Source: Aquipseudomonas ullengensis (GTDB lineage Bacteria > Pseudomonadota > Gammaproteobacteria > Pseudomonadales > Pseudomonadaceae). From it: a DNA stretch of 64,000 nucleotides. The position numbers and the translations under genes were made by a program. The notes beneath the pieces are model-generated. The model worked only from the letters and a program-made list of their open reading frames with translations. It was not told where the DNA came from and did not search any database. This document shows positions 35,500 through 44,449 of the stretch, in pieces. Every line of letters starts with the position of its first letter. Positions within the stretch are counted from its first letter, which is position 1. The stretch covers positions 248,001-312,000 of the forward strand of contig NZ_JACJUD010000001.1 in NCBI RefSeq assembly GCF_014174475.1, given 5' to 3'.

Positions 35500-38031
35500 T
35501 TATTTACGTGGCTTGGCCCGCGCAGTGGGCTCGGCGATCAGCGGATCATCCGGCCAGTAGTGCTTGGGGTAACGGCCCTTGAGGTCCTTCTTCACTTCGA
35601 TATAGGTGTTGGCCCAGAAGCTGGCCAGGTCCTGGGTCACCTGCACCGGCCGGCGCGCTGGCGACAACAGGTGCAGTTTGAGCCCCAGACGGCCGCCGGC
35701 GATGCGCGGCGTGCTGGCCAGGCCGAACAATTCCTGCAGGCGCACCGCCAGTACCGGCGGCTCTTCGGCGTAATCGATGGCGATGCGCGAGCCCGAGGGC
35801 ACCGCCAGGCTGCGCGGCGCCAGCTCGTCGAGGCGCTGCGGCAGCGGCCAGGGCAGCAGGCTGGCGAGCATGCCGGGCAAATCCAGGTTGGCGAAGTGGC
35901 TGAGCCGGCTGACCTTGCCCATATAGGGCTGCAGCCAGTGCTCCAGACCGGCCAGCAGCGCCGCGTCACTCAGGTCAGGCCATTCGCTGTCGGCCTTCTG
36001 CTGCAGATCCAGGCGCCGCAGCAGCGCCACGCGCGCCTGCCACTGGCGCAGCTCGGGCGTCCACGGCAACAGCTCCAGGCCCTTGCGCCGCACCAGGCCA
36101 AGCAGGGCGCGGGCGCGCGCCGCCTCGTCCAGGCCGCTGAGCGCCTCGCGGCTGAGCACCAGCTCGCCGACCCGACGCTGGCGCTCGGCGCGCAACATGC
36201 CTTCACGCTCGTCCCATTCCAGTTCCTCGCGCAGGCTGACCTGCTCGGCCAGCTCGCCGTCGAACAGCGCCGGATCGAGATCGGCGGCCAGGTAGATACG
36301 CTCCTCACGCTGACCCTGGCGGCTGCCGAGGTCGGCGATCACCAGCCATTCATGCTTCATCAGCGCATCCGGCTCGCCGAATAGCGCGGCGCGGCCATTG
36401 GCCAGGCGGTACTCGCCGCCCCCGGCACGGCGCTGGCAGGCGACCCGGTCCGGGTAGGCGAACGCCAGCAGGCAGCCAAGCCAGCGCGGATGCTCCGGAT
36501 CGGCCACCGCCGCTACGGGCTTGCCGCGCAGGTAGGAGCGGAACTGCCGGGCCAACTGCCGCGCGCGCTGCACGCCGCCTCGGGCGGCGCTCCGCTGGCT
36601 GCCGCGCTGGGCCTTGTCCTCACCACTGAGCAGGGCGATGCGGCTGTGCAGATCGGCCCCGCCGCCACGCAGGATGTCGCGCTCGCCCAGCAGCGCCGCC
36701 AGGTCGCAAGCCAAGGGAGCCAACCCCAGCGCCTGGCCGCGCAGCAGCAGATGGGCGATACGCGGATGGGCCGGCAACTCGGCCATGGCCTGGCCGTGGC
36801 TGTTGAGGCCGCCACGCTCGTCCAGCGCGCCGAGGCGCTGCAGCAGATCGTGGCCCTGGGCGAAAGCGGCCGCCGGTGGCGCATCGAGGAAGGCCAGCTC
36901 GCCGGGCATCACGCCCCAGCGCGCCAGTTGCAAGGCCAGGCCAGCCAGGTCGGCCTGGAGTATTTCTGCCGCACCATAGGCGGCCAGTTGCTCGTGCTGG
37001 TTCTCCGACCACAGGCGATAGCACACGCCCGGCTCCAGGCGCCCGGCACGGCCGGCACGCTGGGTAGCACTGGCGCGGGAGATGCGCTGGGTGTCCAGGC
37101 GCGTCATGCCGCTGGCCGGGTCGAAGCGCGGCACCCGCGCCAGGCCGGCGTCCACCACCACGCGCACGCCGTCGATGGTCAGGCTGGTCTCGGCGATGTT
37201 GGTCGCCAGCACCACCTTGCGCTGGCCTGCCGGCGCCGGCTCGATGGCCGCGCGCTGGGCCGCCAGATCCAGCTCGCCATGCAGCGGGCAAAGCAGAATA
37301 TCGCGGCGACCGGCCAAAGCCTCGGCCAGTTGCTCATGCACACGGCGGATCTCGGCTTGCCCGGGGAGGAACAACAGCAGGCTGCCCGACTCGTCGGCCA
37401 AGGCTTGCAGCACCGTCTGCAGCACCCGCGGCTCGACCCATTCACCCGGCTGGAACGGACTGCCCCAGCGGATCGCCACCGGGTGCATGCGCCCCTCGCT
37501 GCGCACCACTGGCGCGCCGCCGAGCAGCGTCGACAGGCGTTCGCCTTCCAGGGTGGCGGACATCAGCAGCACCTTCAGCGGCTCGTCGCGCAGCAACTCG
37601 CGGCCATTGAGGGTCAGCGCCAGGGCCAGGTCGGCATCCAGGCTGCGCTCGTGGAATTCATCGAAAATCACCAGGCCGACGCCCTCCAGCGCCGGGTCGT
37701 CCTGCAGGCGGCGGGCGAGGATGCCTTCGGTGACCACCTCGATGCGCGTGCGCGGGCCGACCTTGCTCTCCAGGCGGATGCGATAGCCGACGGTTTCCCC
37801 TACCGCTTCGCCCAGCTCGCTGGCCAGGCGCTCGGCGGCGGCGCGAGCAGCCAGCCGGCGCGGTTCGAGCATGAGGATGGTCTGCCCGGCCAGCCACAGC
37901 TCACCTAGCAGCGCCAGCGGCACGCGAGTGGTCTTGCCGGCACCGGGCGGGGCTTCCAGCACCACTTCATGGCGCTCGCCAAGGGCGGCGCGCAGTGCAG
38001 GAATTACGGCATCGATGGGCAGGTGGGTCAT
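35500..38031 (-). CDS. hrpB: ATP-dependent helicase HrpB
   Basis: 843 residues, the usual length of HrpB (DEAH-type). Walker A APPGAGKTTRVP (about 26-37), DEFHER (motif II), SATLEG, and AQRAGRAGRLEPGVCYRLW (motif VI) are intact; the C-terminal HrpB-specific region includes RPVQVTQDLASFWANTYIEVKKDLKGRYPKHYWPDDP-type sequence. The helicase is probably RNA-directed; its cellular role is not established. Single gene. Confidence 0.95.
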   Translation of the reverse strand: MTHLPIDAVIPALRAALGERHEVVLEAPPGAGKTTRVPLALLGELWLAGQTILMLEPRRLAARAAAERLASELGEAVGETVGYRIRLESKVGPRTRIEVVTEGILARRLQDDPALEGVGLVIFDEFHERSLDADLALALTLNGRELLRDEPLKVLLMSATLEGERLSTLLGGAPVVRSEGRMHPVAIRWGSPFQPGEWVEPRVLQTVLQALADESGSLLLFLPGQAEIRRVHEQLAEALAGRRDILLCPLHGELDLAAQRAAIEPAPAGQRKVVLATNIAETSLTIDGVRVVVDAGLARVPRFDPASGMTRLDTQRISRASATQRAGRAGRLEPGVCYRLWSENQHEQLAAYGAAEILQADLAGLALQLARWGVMPGELAFLDAPPAAAFAQGHDLLQRLGALDERGGLNSHGQAMAELPAHPRIAHLLLRGQALGLAPLACDLAALLGERDILRGGGADLHSRIALLSGEDKAQRGSQRSAARGGVQRARQLARQFRSYLRGKPVAAVADPEHPRWLGCLLAFAYPDRVACQRRAGGGEYRLANGRAALFGEPDALMKHEWLVIADLGSRQGQREERIYLAADLDPALFDGELAEQVSLREELEWDEREGMLRAERQRRVGELVLSREALSGLDEAARARALLGLVRRKGLELLPWTPELRQWQARVALLRRLDLQQKADSEWPDLSDAALLAGLEHWLQPYMGKVSRLSHFANLDLPGMLASLLPWPLPQRLDELAPRSLAVPSGSRIAIDYAEEPPVLAVRLQELFGLASTPRIAGGRLGLKLHLLSPARRPVQVTQDLASFWANTYIEVKKDLKGRYPKHYWPDDPLIAEPTARAKPRK

Positions 38032-38163
38032 GCGGCCTCCGGGCTGGGGCGGCGATTATAGATGCAGCACAGGTGGAACTGCGTGGCGCGCGCTCAGGTC
38101 TCAAACCCATGCTACTGCGTCAGCGGAATTGCTATAGTTCCGCACCACTTTCAGGAGGTGCCT

Positions 38164-38580
38164 ATGCGCACGCATTCCCGCATTATCGGTGGCGTTCTCG
38201 CCATTTCCCTGCTCAGTCAACTGGCCGCCTGCGGCACCCTGTTCTACCCGGATCGACGCGGCCAGATCGATGGCAAGATCGACCCGGCAGTCGCCGCCAT
38301 GGACGCCATCGGCATCCTGTTTTTCGTCATCCCCGGCCTGATCGCCTTCGGCATCGACTTCGCCACTGGCGCCATCTACCTGCCGGACGGCAAGTACGCG
38401 GTAGCACCTGCGGCCCTGCAGGACGCCATCGGTGCCGACGGGCGTGTCGACGCAGCCAAGCTCAAGGCCATCATCAGCCGTGAAACCGGCCGCGACCTGC
38501 CGCTCGACGACCCGCGCCTGATCCAGCACAGCGGCAGCCTGCAACAATTGGCCGCCTACGGCCTGCGCCCAGCAGCCTGA
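38164..38580 (+). CDS. Small lipoprotein, unknown function
   Basis: 138 residues. The signal ends in a lipobox, LSQLAAC, with Cys23 as the lipidated residue, followed by GTLFYPDRRGQIDGKIDPAV and a hydrophobic stretch GILFFVIPGLIAFGIDF (about 50-66). Such a lipoprotein with a second membrane segment is conserved in pseudomonads but has no known function. AGGAGG lies 7 bases before the ATG at 38164. Confidence 0.82.
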   Translation: MRTHSRIIGGVLAISLLSQLAACGTLFYPDRRGQIDGKIDPAVAAMDAIGILFFVIPGLIAFGIDFATGAIYLPDGKYAVAPAALQDAIGADGRVDAAKLKAIISRETGRDLPLDDPRLIQHSGSLQQLAAYGLRPAA

Positions 38581-38608
38581 TGCCCGGGCCGGCCGACACG
38601 GGCTGGGC

Positions 38609-39493
38609 ATGAGCGTCGCCCCCCAGCATGCGCGCCTGCTGCGCCTGGCCACCCGCGCGGCGCTGGCCACGGCGCTGCTGCTGGCAGTCGCCAAGGCCGT
38701 GGCCTGGTGGCTGAGCGGCTCGGTCAGCCTGCTCGCCGGGTTGACCGACTCGCTGCTGGACAGCGCCGCCTCGGTGCTCAACCTGATCGCCGTGCACTAC
38801 GCCCTGCGCCCGGCGGACGAAGACCACCGCTACGGCCACGGCAAGGCCGAGGCATTGGCCGGCTTGGCCCAGGCGCTGTTCATCGGTGCCAGTGCGGTGC
38901 TGATCGCCGTGCAGGCGGTGGAGCACCTGCGCCACCCGCATCCGCTCGGCGCGCCGGCCTTCGGGGTGGCGGTGATGATCCTGTCGCTGCTGCTGACCTG
39001 CGCCCTGCTGCTGTTCCAGCGCCACGTGGTACGGGTGACCGGTTCCACGGCAATCCGCGCCGATTCGCTGCACTACCGCTCCGACCTGCTGCTCAACGCC
39101 AGCATCCTGGTCGCCCTGCTGCTCGCCAGCTATGGCTGGGAACGCCTGGATGCACTGTTCGGCCTGGGGATCGCCGCCTACATCCTGTGGAGCGCGCTGA
39201 CCATCGTGCGCGAGGCGGTGGCGGTGCTGATGGACGAGGAGCTGGCGCCGGATGTCAGCGAGCGCATGCACGCGCTAGCCTGCGCCGTGCCGGGGGTGCT
39301 CGGCGCCCATGACCTGCGTACGCGGATTTCCGGTACCCGCTGGTTCGTCCAGCTGCACCTGGAACTGCCCGGCGAGCTGCCGCTGTCAGACGCACACCGG
39401 CTCTGCGAGCAGGTCGAGCAGGCGATCCATGGCGAATTCCCCCGCGCCGAGGTGCTGGTGCACGCCGACCCGATCGAGGTGGTGAAGCGCTGA
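38609..39493 (+). CDS. Cation diffusion facilitator (FieF/YiiP type)
   Basis: 294 residues, six membrane helices and a cytoplasmic domain. The transport-site acidic motifs are present: TDSLLDS in TM2 and HYRSDLL (TM5), as is HRYGHGKAE in the loop. It should export Fe2+ or Zn2+ in exchange for protons. It lies 28 bp after the lipoprotein gene and may share its transcript. Confidence 0.92.
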   Translation: MSVAPQHARLLRLATRAALATALLLAVAKAVAWWLSGSVSLLAGLTDSLLDSAASVLNLIAVHYALRPADEDHRYGHGKAEALAGLAQALFIGASAVLIAVQAVEHLRHPHPLGAPAFGVAVMILSLLLTCALLLFQRHVVRVTGSTAIRADSLHYRSDLLLNASILVALLLASYGWERLDALFGLGIAAYILWSALTIVREAVAVLMDEELAPDVSERMHALACAVPGVLGAHDLRTRISGTRWFVQLHLELPGELPLSDAHRLCEQVEQAIHGEFPRAEVLVHADPIEVVKR

Positions 39494-39524
39494 GCAGCGA
39501 CTGCCCAGCGCACGCCCAACCACT

Positions 39525-40319
39525 TCAGCTAAACGAGCACGCCACCTCGCCCAGCCCCGCCACCTGCAAGCACAACCGGTCGCCCCGAGCGACCTCGGCA
39601 ATCGGTGCCAGCGCCCCGGTCAACAGCACATCGCCGGCGCGCAGCGGCTGATCGAGCGCGGCCATCTTGCGCACCAGCCACAGCGCCGTGGCCAACACAT
39701 CGTCGAGCACGACGGGCACATTCGCCCGCAACGGCTGGTCATTGCTCAGCAAGGTGGCGGATAGCGGCTGCCCGTGCAGTTGCGCCAAGGGCACGACCTG
39801 ATCGCCCAAGACATAGAGCCCGGAAGACAGGTTGTCGGCGACCGCATCCAGTAGGGTCAGCTGCCAGCCGCTGATGGCCGAGTCGTTGATTTCCAGCGCT
39901 GGTACTACCCCGGCGATGCTCGCCAGCAACTGCGCCTGGCTGATCTCGCCAGTGGGCAAGTCCGCACTCAGCAGCAGGGCGATCTCGATCTCGACTTTCG
40001 GTTGCAGCAAGCGCTCCCAGACGATGGCTTCGCCCGAGCGGCAGGCGGTGTCGGCGAACAGCCAGCCATACAGCGGCTCCTCGACCTTCAGCGCGGCGCG
40101 CAGCGTCGCCGAGGTCAGCCCGGCCTTGGCGCCGCTCAAACGACGGCCCTGGGCCAGGACGTTGTGCACACCCGCCAACTGCACCTGATAAGCCTCGTCC
40201 AGGCTGGCCAGGGCAAAGGTCTCGCTGACCCGTGGCCCGGGCTGACGCTGGGCGCGGGCAGTGGCCAGGCTATTGGTCGCGTCCAGCAAACGCGCATCGC
40301 TAGTGATTGGCAGGCTCAT
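39525..40319 (-). CDS. 2-keto-4-pentenoate hydratase / fumarylacetoacetase-fold enzyme
   Basis: 264 residues. Family features: GAKAGLTS, EEPLYGWLFAD, PKVEIEIALLL (metal-binding Glu pair) and PALEINDSAISGWQ. Such enzymes hydrate 2-hydroxy-dienoates or decarboxylate similar compounds in meta-cleavage pathways. It overlaps the upstream dioxygenase gene by 4 bp (ATGA), so both act in one route. No other meta-cleavage genes are present here, so the substrate is open. Confidence 0.85.
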   Translation of the reverse strand: MSLPITSDARLLDATNSLATARAQRQPGPRVSETFALASLDEAYQVQLAGVHNVLAQGRRLSGAKAGLTSATLRAALKVEEPLYGWLFADTACRSGEAIVWERLLQPKVEIEIALLLSADLPTGEISQAQLLASIAGVVPALEINDSAISGWQLTLLDAVADNLSSGLYVLGDQVVPLAQLHGQPLSATLLSNDQPLRANVPVVLDDVLATALWLVRKMAALDQPLRAGDVLLTGALAPIAEVARGDRLCLQVAGLGEVACSFS

Positions 40320-41212
40320 CGGCTGGGCACCTCGCCAACCACGGTGGTGCGGAACATTTCGCGGCGCATGCCGTGGTAGTCGGCCACCGGCATATGCCAG
40401 GTGCTGCGGTTGTCCCAGATCGCCAGGGTGCCCTGCCGCCAGCGCATGCGGCAGGTGAACGCCTCGGTGGTGGCCAGCTTGAACAGGTAGTCGAGTAGCG
40501 GCCGCGCCTCGTCCGGACGCAGGCCCTTGATGCCGGAGGTGTAGGCCGGATTGATGAACAGCACCTTCTGCCCGGTTTCCGGATGACGGGTCACCAGGGG
40601 GTGGCTGCGCGTCTCCGCCGAGGTGTCGCTACCGTAGCGGATCGCCATGTTTTCCAGCAGCGCGTTGTGCCGGGCGTTGACCCCGTAGGCCATCTCCGGG
40701 CTGTGCACCGCGTCGAGGTTTTCCAGCAGCTTTTTCATTCCCGGCGACAGCCATTCGTAGGCCAGCGCCAGGTTGGCGTAGCAGGTATCGCCGCCGAAGG
40801 GCGGGATGTCATGACCATAGAGCAAAGTGAACGCCGGCGGGCGCTCCTGGAAGGTCCAGTCGGTGTGCCAGGCGCCACCGAATACGAAAGGCGTCTTCTC
40901 CGTGGCTTCCTTGACCACGTGCACCACATGGGGATGGTCGTCCATGCAGGTCACATAGGGCTCGCGGCCGAATTCGCCGAGGTGCTGGGTGACCCGTTCC
41001 AGATCGCTGACGCTCAGCGCCTGGTCGCGGATGAAGATCACCTTGTGCGCCAGCAGCGCCTGGCGCAGCTCGGCAAAGCCCTCATCGCTGAGGCGGGTCA
41101 GGTCCAGGTCTTCGACGTCTGCGCCGATGGCCCCGGTGGTTGGGGTCACGCGCATGTGGCTGTAGCTGGCGGCACGGTTATGGCTGGGCAGGCAGTAGAT
41201 GAACTCGCTCAT
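40316..41212 (-). CDS. TauD/TfdA-family Fe(II)/2-oxoglutarate dioxygenase
   Basis: 298 residues. The iron-binding triad is visible: His-x-Asp in AWHTDWTF (about 115-122) and the distal His in WDNRSTWH (about 268-275), with the 2-oxoglutarate Arg in MRREMFRTTV. TauD-family enzymes oxidise sulfonates, aryloxyacetates and similar compounds. Coupled to the hydratase gene and divergent from an AraC regulator; this trio looks like a small catabolic module. Confidence 0.9.
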   Translation of the reverse strand: MSEFIYCLPSHNRAASYSHMRVTPTTGAIGADVEDLDLTRLSDEGFAELRQALLAHKVIFIRDQALSVSDLERVTQHLGEFGREPYVTCMDDHPHVVHVVKEATEKTPFVFGGAWHTDWTFQERPPAFTLLYGHDIPPFGGDTCYANLALAYEWLSPGMKKLLENLDAVHSPEMAYGVNARHNALLENMAIRYGSDTSAETRSHPLVTRHPETGQKVLFINPAYTSGIKGLRPDEARPLLDYLFKLATTEAFTCRMRWRQGTLAIWDNRSTWHMPVADYHGMRREMFRTTVVGEVPSR

Positions 41213-41353
41213 GGCTCGCTCTCGTTGTTGTTGGAGTGCTTACAGAATGCAGGGCGAATGCTAGGCTCGACCATGATGATCACCGCCAAAAAATGATAAT
41301 CACTGCCAGCTTATTGATCCGTTTGAACCTGACCTGAACAAGGAAATCCCCGG

Positions 41354-42373
41354 ATGGATTGGCGCCAGAACCGTCCGCTGACGGGCGTGCTCTACCTGCT
41401 GGAAACCGCCCAGGCAGAGGGTGTGGATACCACAACCTGCCTGATCGGCAGCGCCATCTCCAGCGCGGCGCTGCAGCAGCGCAATGCGCAGATCGAGGCC
41501 TGGCAGGAGCTGGCGGTGATTCGCAATCTGATCGAGCATGCCGGCCGCCCGGGCCTGGGCTTCGTCGCCGGGCAGCGCTATCACCTGACGTCTTTGGGGT
41601 TGCTGGGTTTCACCATGCTCGCCAGCCGCACCCTCGGCGAGGCGTTCGCCACCTTCAGCCGCTTCCAGTTGCTGGCCCTGACCCTGTGCCCGGCGCGCAT
41701 CGAGACCGAGCGGCGCGGCACCTGGCTGTTGTTCGATGCCAGTGTGTTGCCACAGGATGCCCGCGCCTTTGTCATCGAGCGCGGCCTGGCTGGCTGCCTG
41801 GGTGTGGCCTGCGAACTGCTGCAGCGGCCCATCGAGCCCCTGGCGGTAGAGATGACCAGCGGCGCCCCGGCCGATCTCGTCGCCCTGCAGCGCGACTTTC
41901 CCTACCCGGTGCAGTTCGATGGCACGCGCAACGGCATCCTGTTTGCCCATGCCGACCTGCAACTCAACCTACCTCAGGCACATATCAGCGCCCACAGCGA
42001 GGGCGAGCAGCTGTGCGAGCGCCTGTGCCTGGAGATTTCCCACAGTCTGGTCAAGGCGCCCACCGCGCGCCTGGTGCAGCAGGTGCTGATCCGCGACTCA
42101 GCCAGCCTGCTCAGCGGCCGCGAAGTGGCGCAGCGCCTCGGCCTTTCCGAACGCACCCTGCACCGCCGCCTGGCCAGCGAAGGCCACGGGTTCCAGCAGC
42201 TCAACGAGCAGATCAAGCAGCGCCTGGCCGAACGCCTGCTGAGCGACTCGCGCCTGGACCTCAACAGCATCGCCCAGCGCCTGGGCTACGCCGAGGCGGC
42301 CAGTTTTTCCCGCGCATTCAGCCGCTGGACCGGCTACGCACCGGGGCAGTGGAAGCGCCAGGGGCCGGCGTAA
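41354..42373 (+). CDS. AraC-family regulator (Arabinose_bd N-domain type)
   Basis: 339 residues. N-terminal effector domain (about 20-200, PF12625-like, as in OruR/ArgR-type regulators) and C-terminal AraC DNA-binding domain with two helix-turn-helix units (about 235-335): SGREVAQRLGLSERTLHRRL and LNSIAQRLGYAEAASFSRAFSRWTG. Divergent from the dioxygenase gene with 141 bp between; it is probably the activator of the dioxygenase-hydratase pair. Confidence 0.88.
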   Translation: MDWRQNRPLTGVLYLLETAQAEGVDTTTCLIGSAISSAALQQRNAQIEAWQELAVIRNLIEHAGRPGLGFVAGQRYHLTSLGLLGFTMLASRTLGEAFATFSRFQLLALTLCPARIETERRGTWLLFDASVLPQDARAFVIERGLAGCLGVACELLQRPIEPLAVEMTSGAPADLVALQRDFPYPVQFDGTRNGILFAHADLQLNLPQAHISAHSEGEQLCERLCLEISHSLVKAPTARLVQQVLIRDSASLLSGREVAQRLGLSERTLHRRLASEGHGFQQLNEQIKQRLAERLLSDSRLDLNSIAQRLGYAEAASFSRAFSRWTGYAPGQWKRQGPA

Positions 42374-42383
42374 CCAGAGGCGG

Positions 42384-42581
42384 TCAGAGGCTCATGGTCG
42401 CGGTAAGCGCATCCGCCGTCGGGTTCATCGCCAGCGCGCTTGCACCGACAGAATGGCTCACGCTGACTCGCTCGGGCTGGTGGCGCACGGAAGGTGGCTG
42501 ATCGACCGGCAACAGGGCCGTGGCGCCGAGCAACAACAAAATCAGCACATCGGTCAGGGCGAGGGGTTTGGGGGTGCTCAT
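42384..42581 (-). CDS. Putative 65-residue single-pass membrane protein
   Basis: ATG at 42581 with GGAG 8 bases upstream. Residues 8-25 (LALTDVLILLLLGATALL) form one membrane helix, followed by a polar, Ser/Val-rich tail. It ends 10 bp from the AraC gene stop, convergently. The good ribosome site and clear membrane helix support coding, but I know no family for it. Confidence 0.6.
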   Translation of the reverse strand: MSTPKPLALTDVLILLLLGATALLPVDQPPSVRHQPERVSVSHSVGASALAMNPTADALTATMSL

Positions 42582-42751
42582 GGTCGTACTCCGAATCTGG
42601 CAGATCCCAGTGTTCCAGAGCGGGCGTCAAGTGGGGGTAAAGACAAGGTAAAGGCGCGACAAGAAACCGAAAAACCAACTAGAGCAATTACTCTAAAAAC
42701 TCTAGACTGGCGACGCTTTCCCACTCCAAAAACAACATCAAGGAACTGCAC

Positions 42752-43171
42752 ATGCCACTCTCCCCTAGCGCCATCGCCCTGCTGGGCCTGGTCGCCCTGC
42801 CTCTGATTCTCGTCCTGCTGATGGTCAACCAGCGCGGTCTGCTGGTGCTCGGTGGGCGGATGAAGGTCAACGCCTTCGCCCCCGACGGCAGCAACACCCC
42901 CAGCGGTTTCGGCCAGCGCCTGGTGCGCGCCCACGCCAACTGCCTGGAAAACCTGCCGATGCAGGCCGCGGTGCTGCTCTACGCCATCGCCAGCGGGCAG
43001 ACCGCGATCACCGACCCGCTGGCCTGCGTGCTGCTCGGTGCGCGGCTGTTCCAGGCCGCCATCCACCTGATCAGCACCAGCCCCCTGTTCGTATGGCTGC
43101 GCTTCGCCGGCTTCCTGGTGCAGTTGCTGGTGCTGGCCTGGTGGCTGCTCAAGCTGGCCGCGCTGGTCTAA
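42752..43171 (+). CDS. MAPEG-family membrane protein
   Basis: 139 residues with four membrane helices. The sequence GQRLVRAHANCLENLPMQAA is the MAPEG hallmark (glutathione-binding region of eukaryotic members). Bacterial members have unclear function, possibly in lipid or glutathione conjugation. A strong terminator follows at 43185-43223. Confidence 0.88.
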   Translation: MPLSPSAIALLGLVALPLILVLLMVNQRGLLVLGGRMKVNAFAPDGSNTPSGFGQRLVRAHANCLENLPMQAAVLLYAIASGQTAITDPLACVLLGARLFQAAIHLISTSPLFVWLRFAGFLVQLLVLAWWLLKLAALV

Positions 43172-43184
43172 GGGAAATCGCGCG

Positions 43185-43223
43185 CAAGAAAAAGGGGAGG
43201 CACTTGGCCTCCCCTTTTTCTTG
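43185..43223. terminator. Bidirectional rho-independent terminator
   Basis: A perfect 17-bp stem (CAAGAAAAAGGGGAGGC with its complement) closes a 5-base loop; the GC-rich core is flanked by A-run and T-run, so it works in both directions. It lies 13 bp after the MAPEG stop. Confidence 0.92.
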
Positions 43224-43261
43224 TCCGGCGCTGGCGATCGTGTCGCCGCTTTCTTCGCCCG

Positions 43262-43342
43262 CCTGATTGGGCGGTGCGGACCCGGGGGCCTGCACGATCC
43301 GGTAGGACCGCCGGCGCCGCGGCACCTGATTGGGCGCTGCGG
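43262..43342 (+). repeat. 18-bp direct repeat pair
   Basis: CCTGATTGGGCGGTGCGG (43262-43279) recurs with one mismatch at 43325-43342, 63 bp apart, between the MAPEG terminator and the AsnC gene. Significance is unknown. Confidence 0.6.
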
Positions 43343-43496
43343 GTGGACATCTACGTCCGGGCCTTGAAACTGAGAGAAAGCTTAACGGCGCAGCGCCAGC
43401 ACAGGATTGCGAATATTGCTCAGCAGAGCCTTACTTGCGCAATTTTTCACCACTGTTAAAGTAGCCAGCGCAATCCATTCAAATAAAGATGCCTCC

Positions 43497-43976
43497 ATGA
43501 ACAAGCTTGACCGCTACGACCTGCGTATTCTCGCCGAGCTGCAGCGCGACGCGCGCATCTCCAACCAGGAGCTGGCCGAGCGTATCGGACTGTCGCCCTC
43601 GCCCTGCTCGCGACGGGTCAAGCAGCTCGAAGACGACGGCTATATCGCCCGCCAGGTGGCGCTGCTCGACCGCAAGAAGCTCGGCCTGAGCCTGACCGCC
43701 TTCGTCCTGATCGGCATGGACCGCCACACCCCGGAGCGCTTCGAGCACTTCCAGGCGGTGATCCGCCAATGCCCGGAAGTGCTGGAGTGCAGCCTGGTGA
43801 CCGGGATGGACGCCGACTACCAGCTCAAGGTGGTGGTGCCGGACATGGATCACTACCAGAAATTCCTGCTCGGCCAGCTGACCCGCATCGAGGGTGTGAC
43901 CAGCGTGCGCTCCAGCTTCGTGCTCGACTCGGTGATCGCCACCACCGAGCTGCCGCTGGAGCACCTGCGCGGCTGA
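43497..43976 (+). CDS. Lrp/AsnC-family transcriptional regulator
   Basis: 159 residues. N-terminal helix-turn-helix (about 3-55: LDRYDLRILAELQRDARISNQELAERIGLSPSPCSRRVKQLE) and C-terminal RAM/AsnC ligand domain (about 68-145). It probably senses an amino acid. The AT-rich upstream region with repeated TTGCGnAAT motifs fits autoregulation. I placed the start at the ATG at 43497, directly before the HTH. Confidence 0.9.
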   Translation: MNKLDRYDLRILAELQRDARISNQELAERIGLSPSPCSRRVKQLEDDGYIARQVALLDRKKLGLSLTAFVLIGMDRHTPERFEHFQAVIRQCPEVLECSLVTGMDADYQLKVVVPDMDHYQKFLLGQLTRIEGVTSVRSSFVLDSVIATTELPLEHLRG

Positions 43977-44069
43977 ACGCCGCAGGGCCGAACGGATGCT
44001 ACTGCGGACTATCCCGGGGCCGTATAATCGCCGCCCCGTTGAAGTCCCAGTCCTACCCGCGAGGCCGCC

Positions 44070-44288
44070 ATGGAAACCGAACAGTTCGAAAACCTGATGA
44101 TGTACGTCCTGGTCGGCGGGCTGATGGTGTTCATGTTCTTCATCATCTGGGACCTGGCGAAGGAGTCCAAGGCCGGCCGCCTGGGCACGGCGATCCTGTT
44201 CCTCGGCCTGGGCCTGTGCCTGTTCGCCTTCCTGGCCAAGCCGCTGATCACCTACATCATCGAAGTGACGCGCGGCATCCACGGCTGA
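44070..44288 (+). CDS. DUF2788 small membrane protein
   Basis: 72 residues with two membrane helices (about 8-28 and 40-62): MYVLVGGLMVFMFFIIWDL, then a charged loop AKESKAGRLG. This matches the DUF2788 family of small inner-membrane proteins of gamma-proteobacteria, function unknown. A TATAAT sequence at 44023-44028 may be its -10 box. Confidence 0.85.
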   Translation: METEQFENLMMYVLVGGLMVFMFFIIWDLAKESKAGRLGTAILFLGLGLCLFAFLAKPLITYIIEVTRGIHG

Positions 44289-44342
44289 TCGCCAAAGCCC
44301 CTGTGGATAGCAACAGCCCGATCCTGCAGGAGCGGCAGTCTT

Positions 44343-44415
44343 GTAGGGTGGATGACGCTCTGTTCATCCACCAATGACCCCGCTCGGTGGATCGGTGAAA
44401 CGTGATCCACCCTAC
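44343..44415. repeat. GTAGGGTGGAT two-hairpin repeat, copy 4 (inverted)
   Basis: Full copy in the opposite orientation to those at 2246 and 30683: the GAACAGAGCGTC half comes first. Terminal GTAGGGTGGAT and ATCCACCCTAC are intact. Located between DUF2788 and the convergent rluE gene. Confidence 0.88.
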
Positions 44416-44449
44416 GTGGTTATCCCTGCGAGTGAGCAGCGCCACACCG

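Larger units (their letters stand above)
43172..43496. other. Intergenic region after the MAPEG gene
   Basis: 325 bp. It holds a strong terminator (43185-43223), two 18-bp direct repeats (43262-43279 and 43325-43342), a small palindrome GGACatctacGTCC near 43345, and an AT-rich stretch (43405-43495) that likely carries the promoter of the AsnC-type gene. No gene is seen. Confidence 0.6.

Noticed and set aside
41270..41300. Fur box upstream of the AraC/TauD pair
   Set aside because: AATGATAATCAC matches only one core of the 19-bp consensus; not enough to list as a site.
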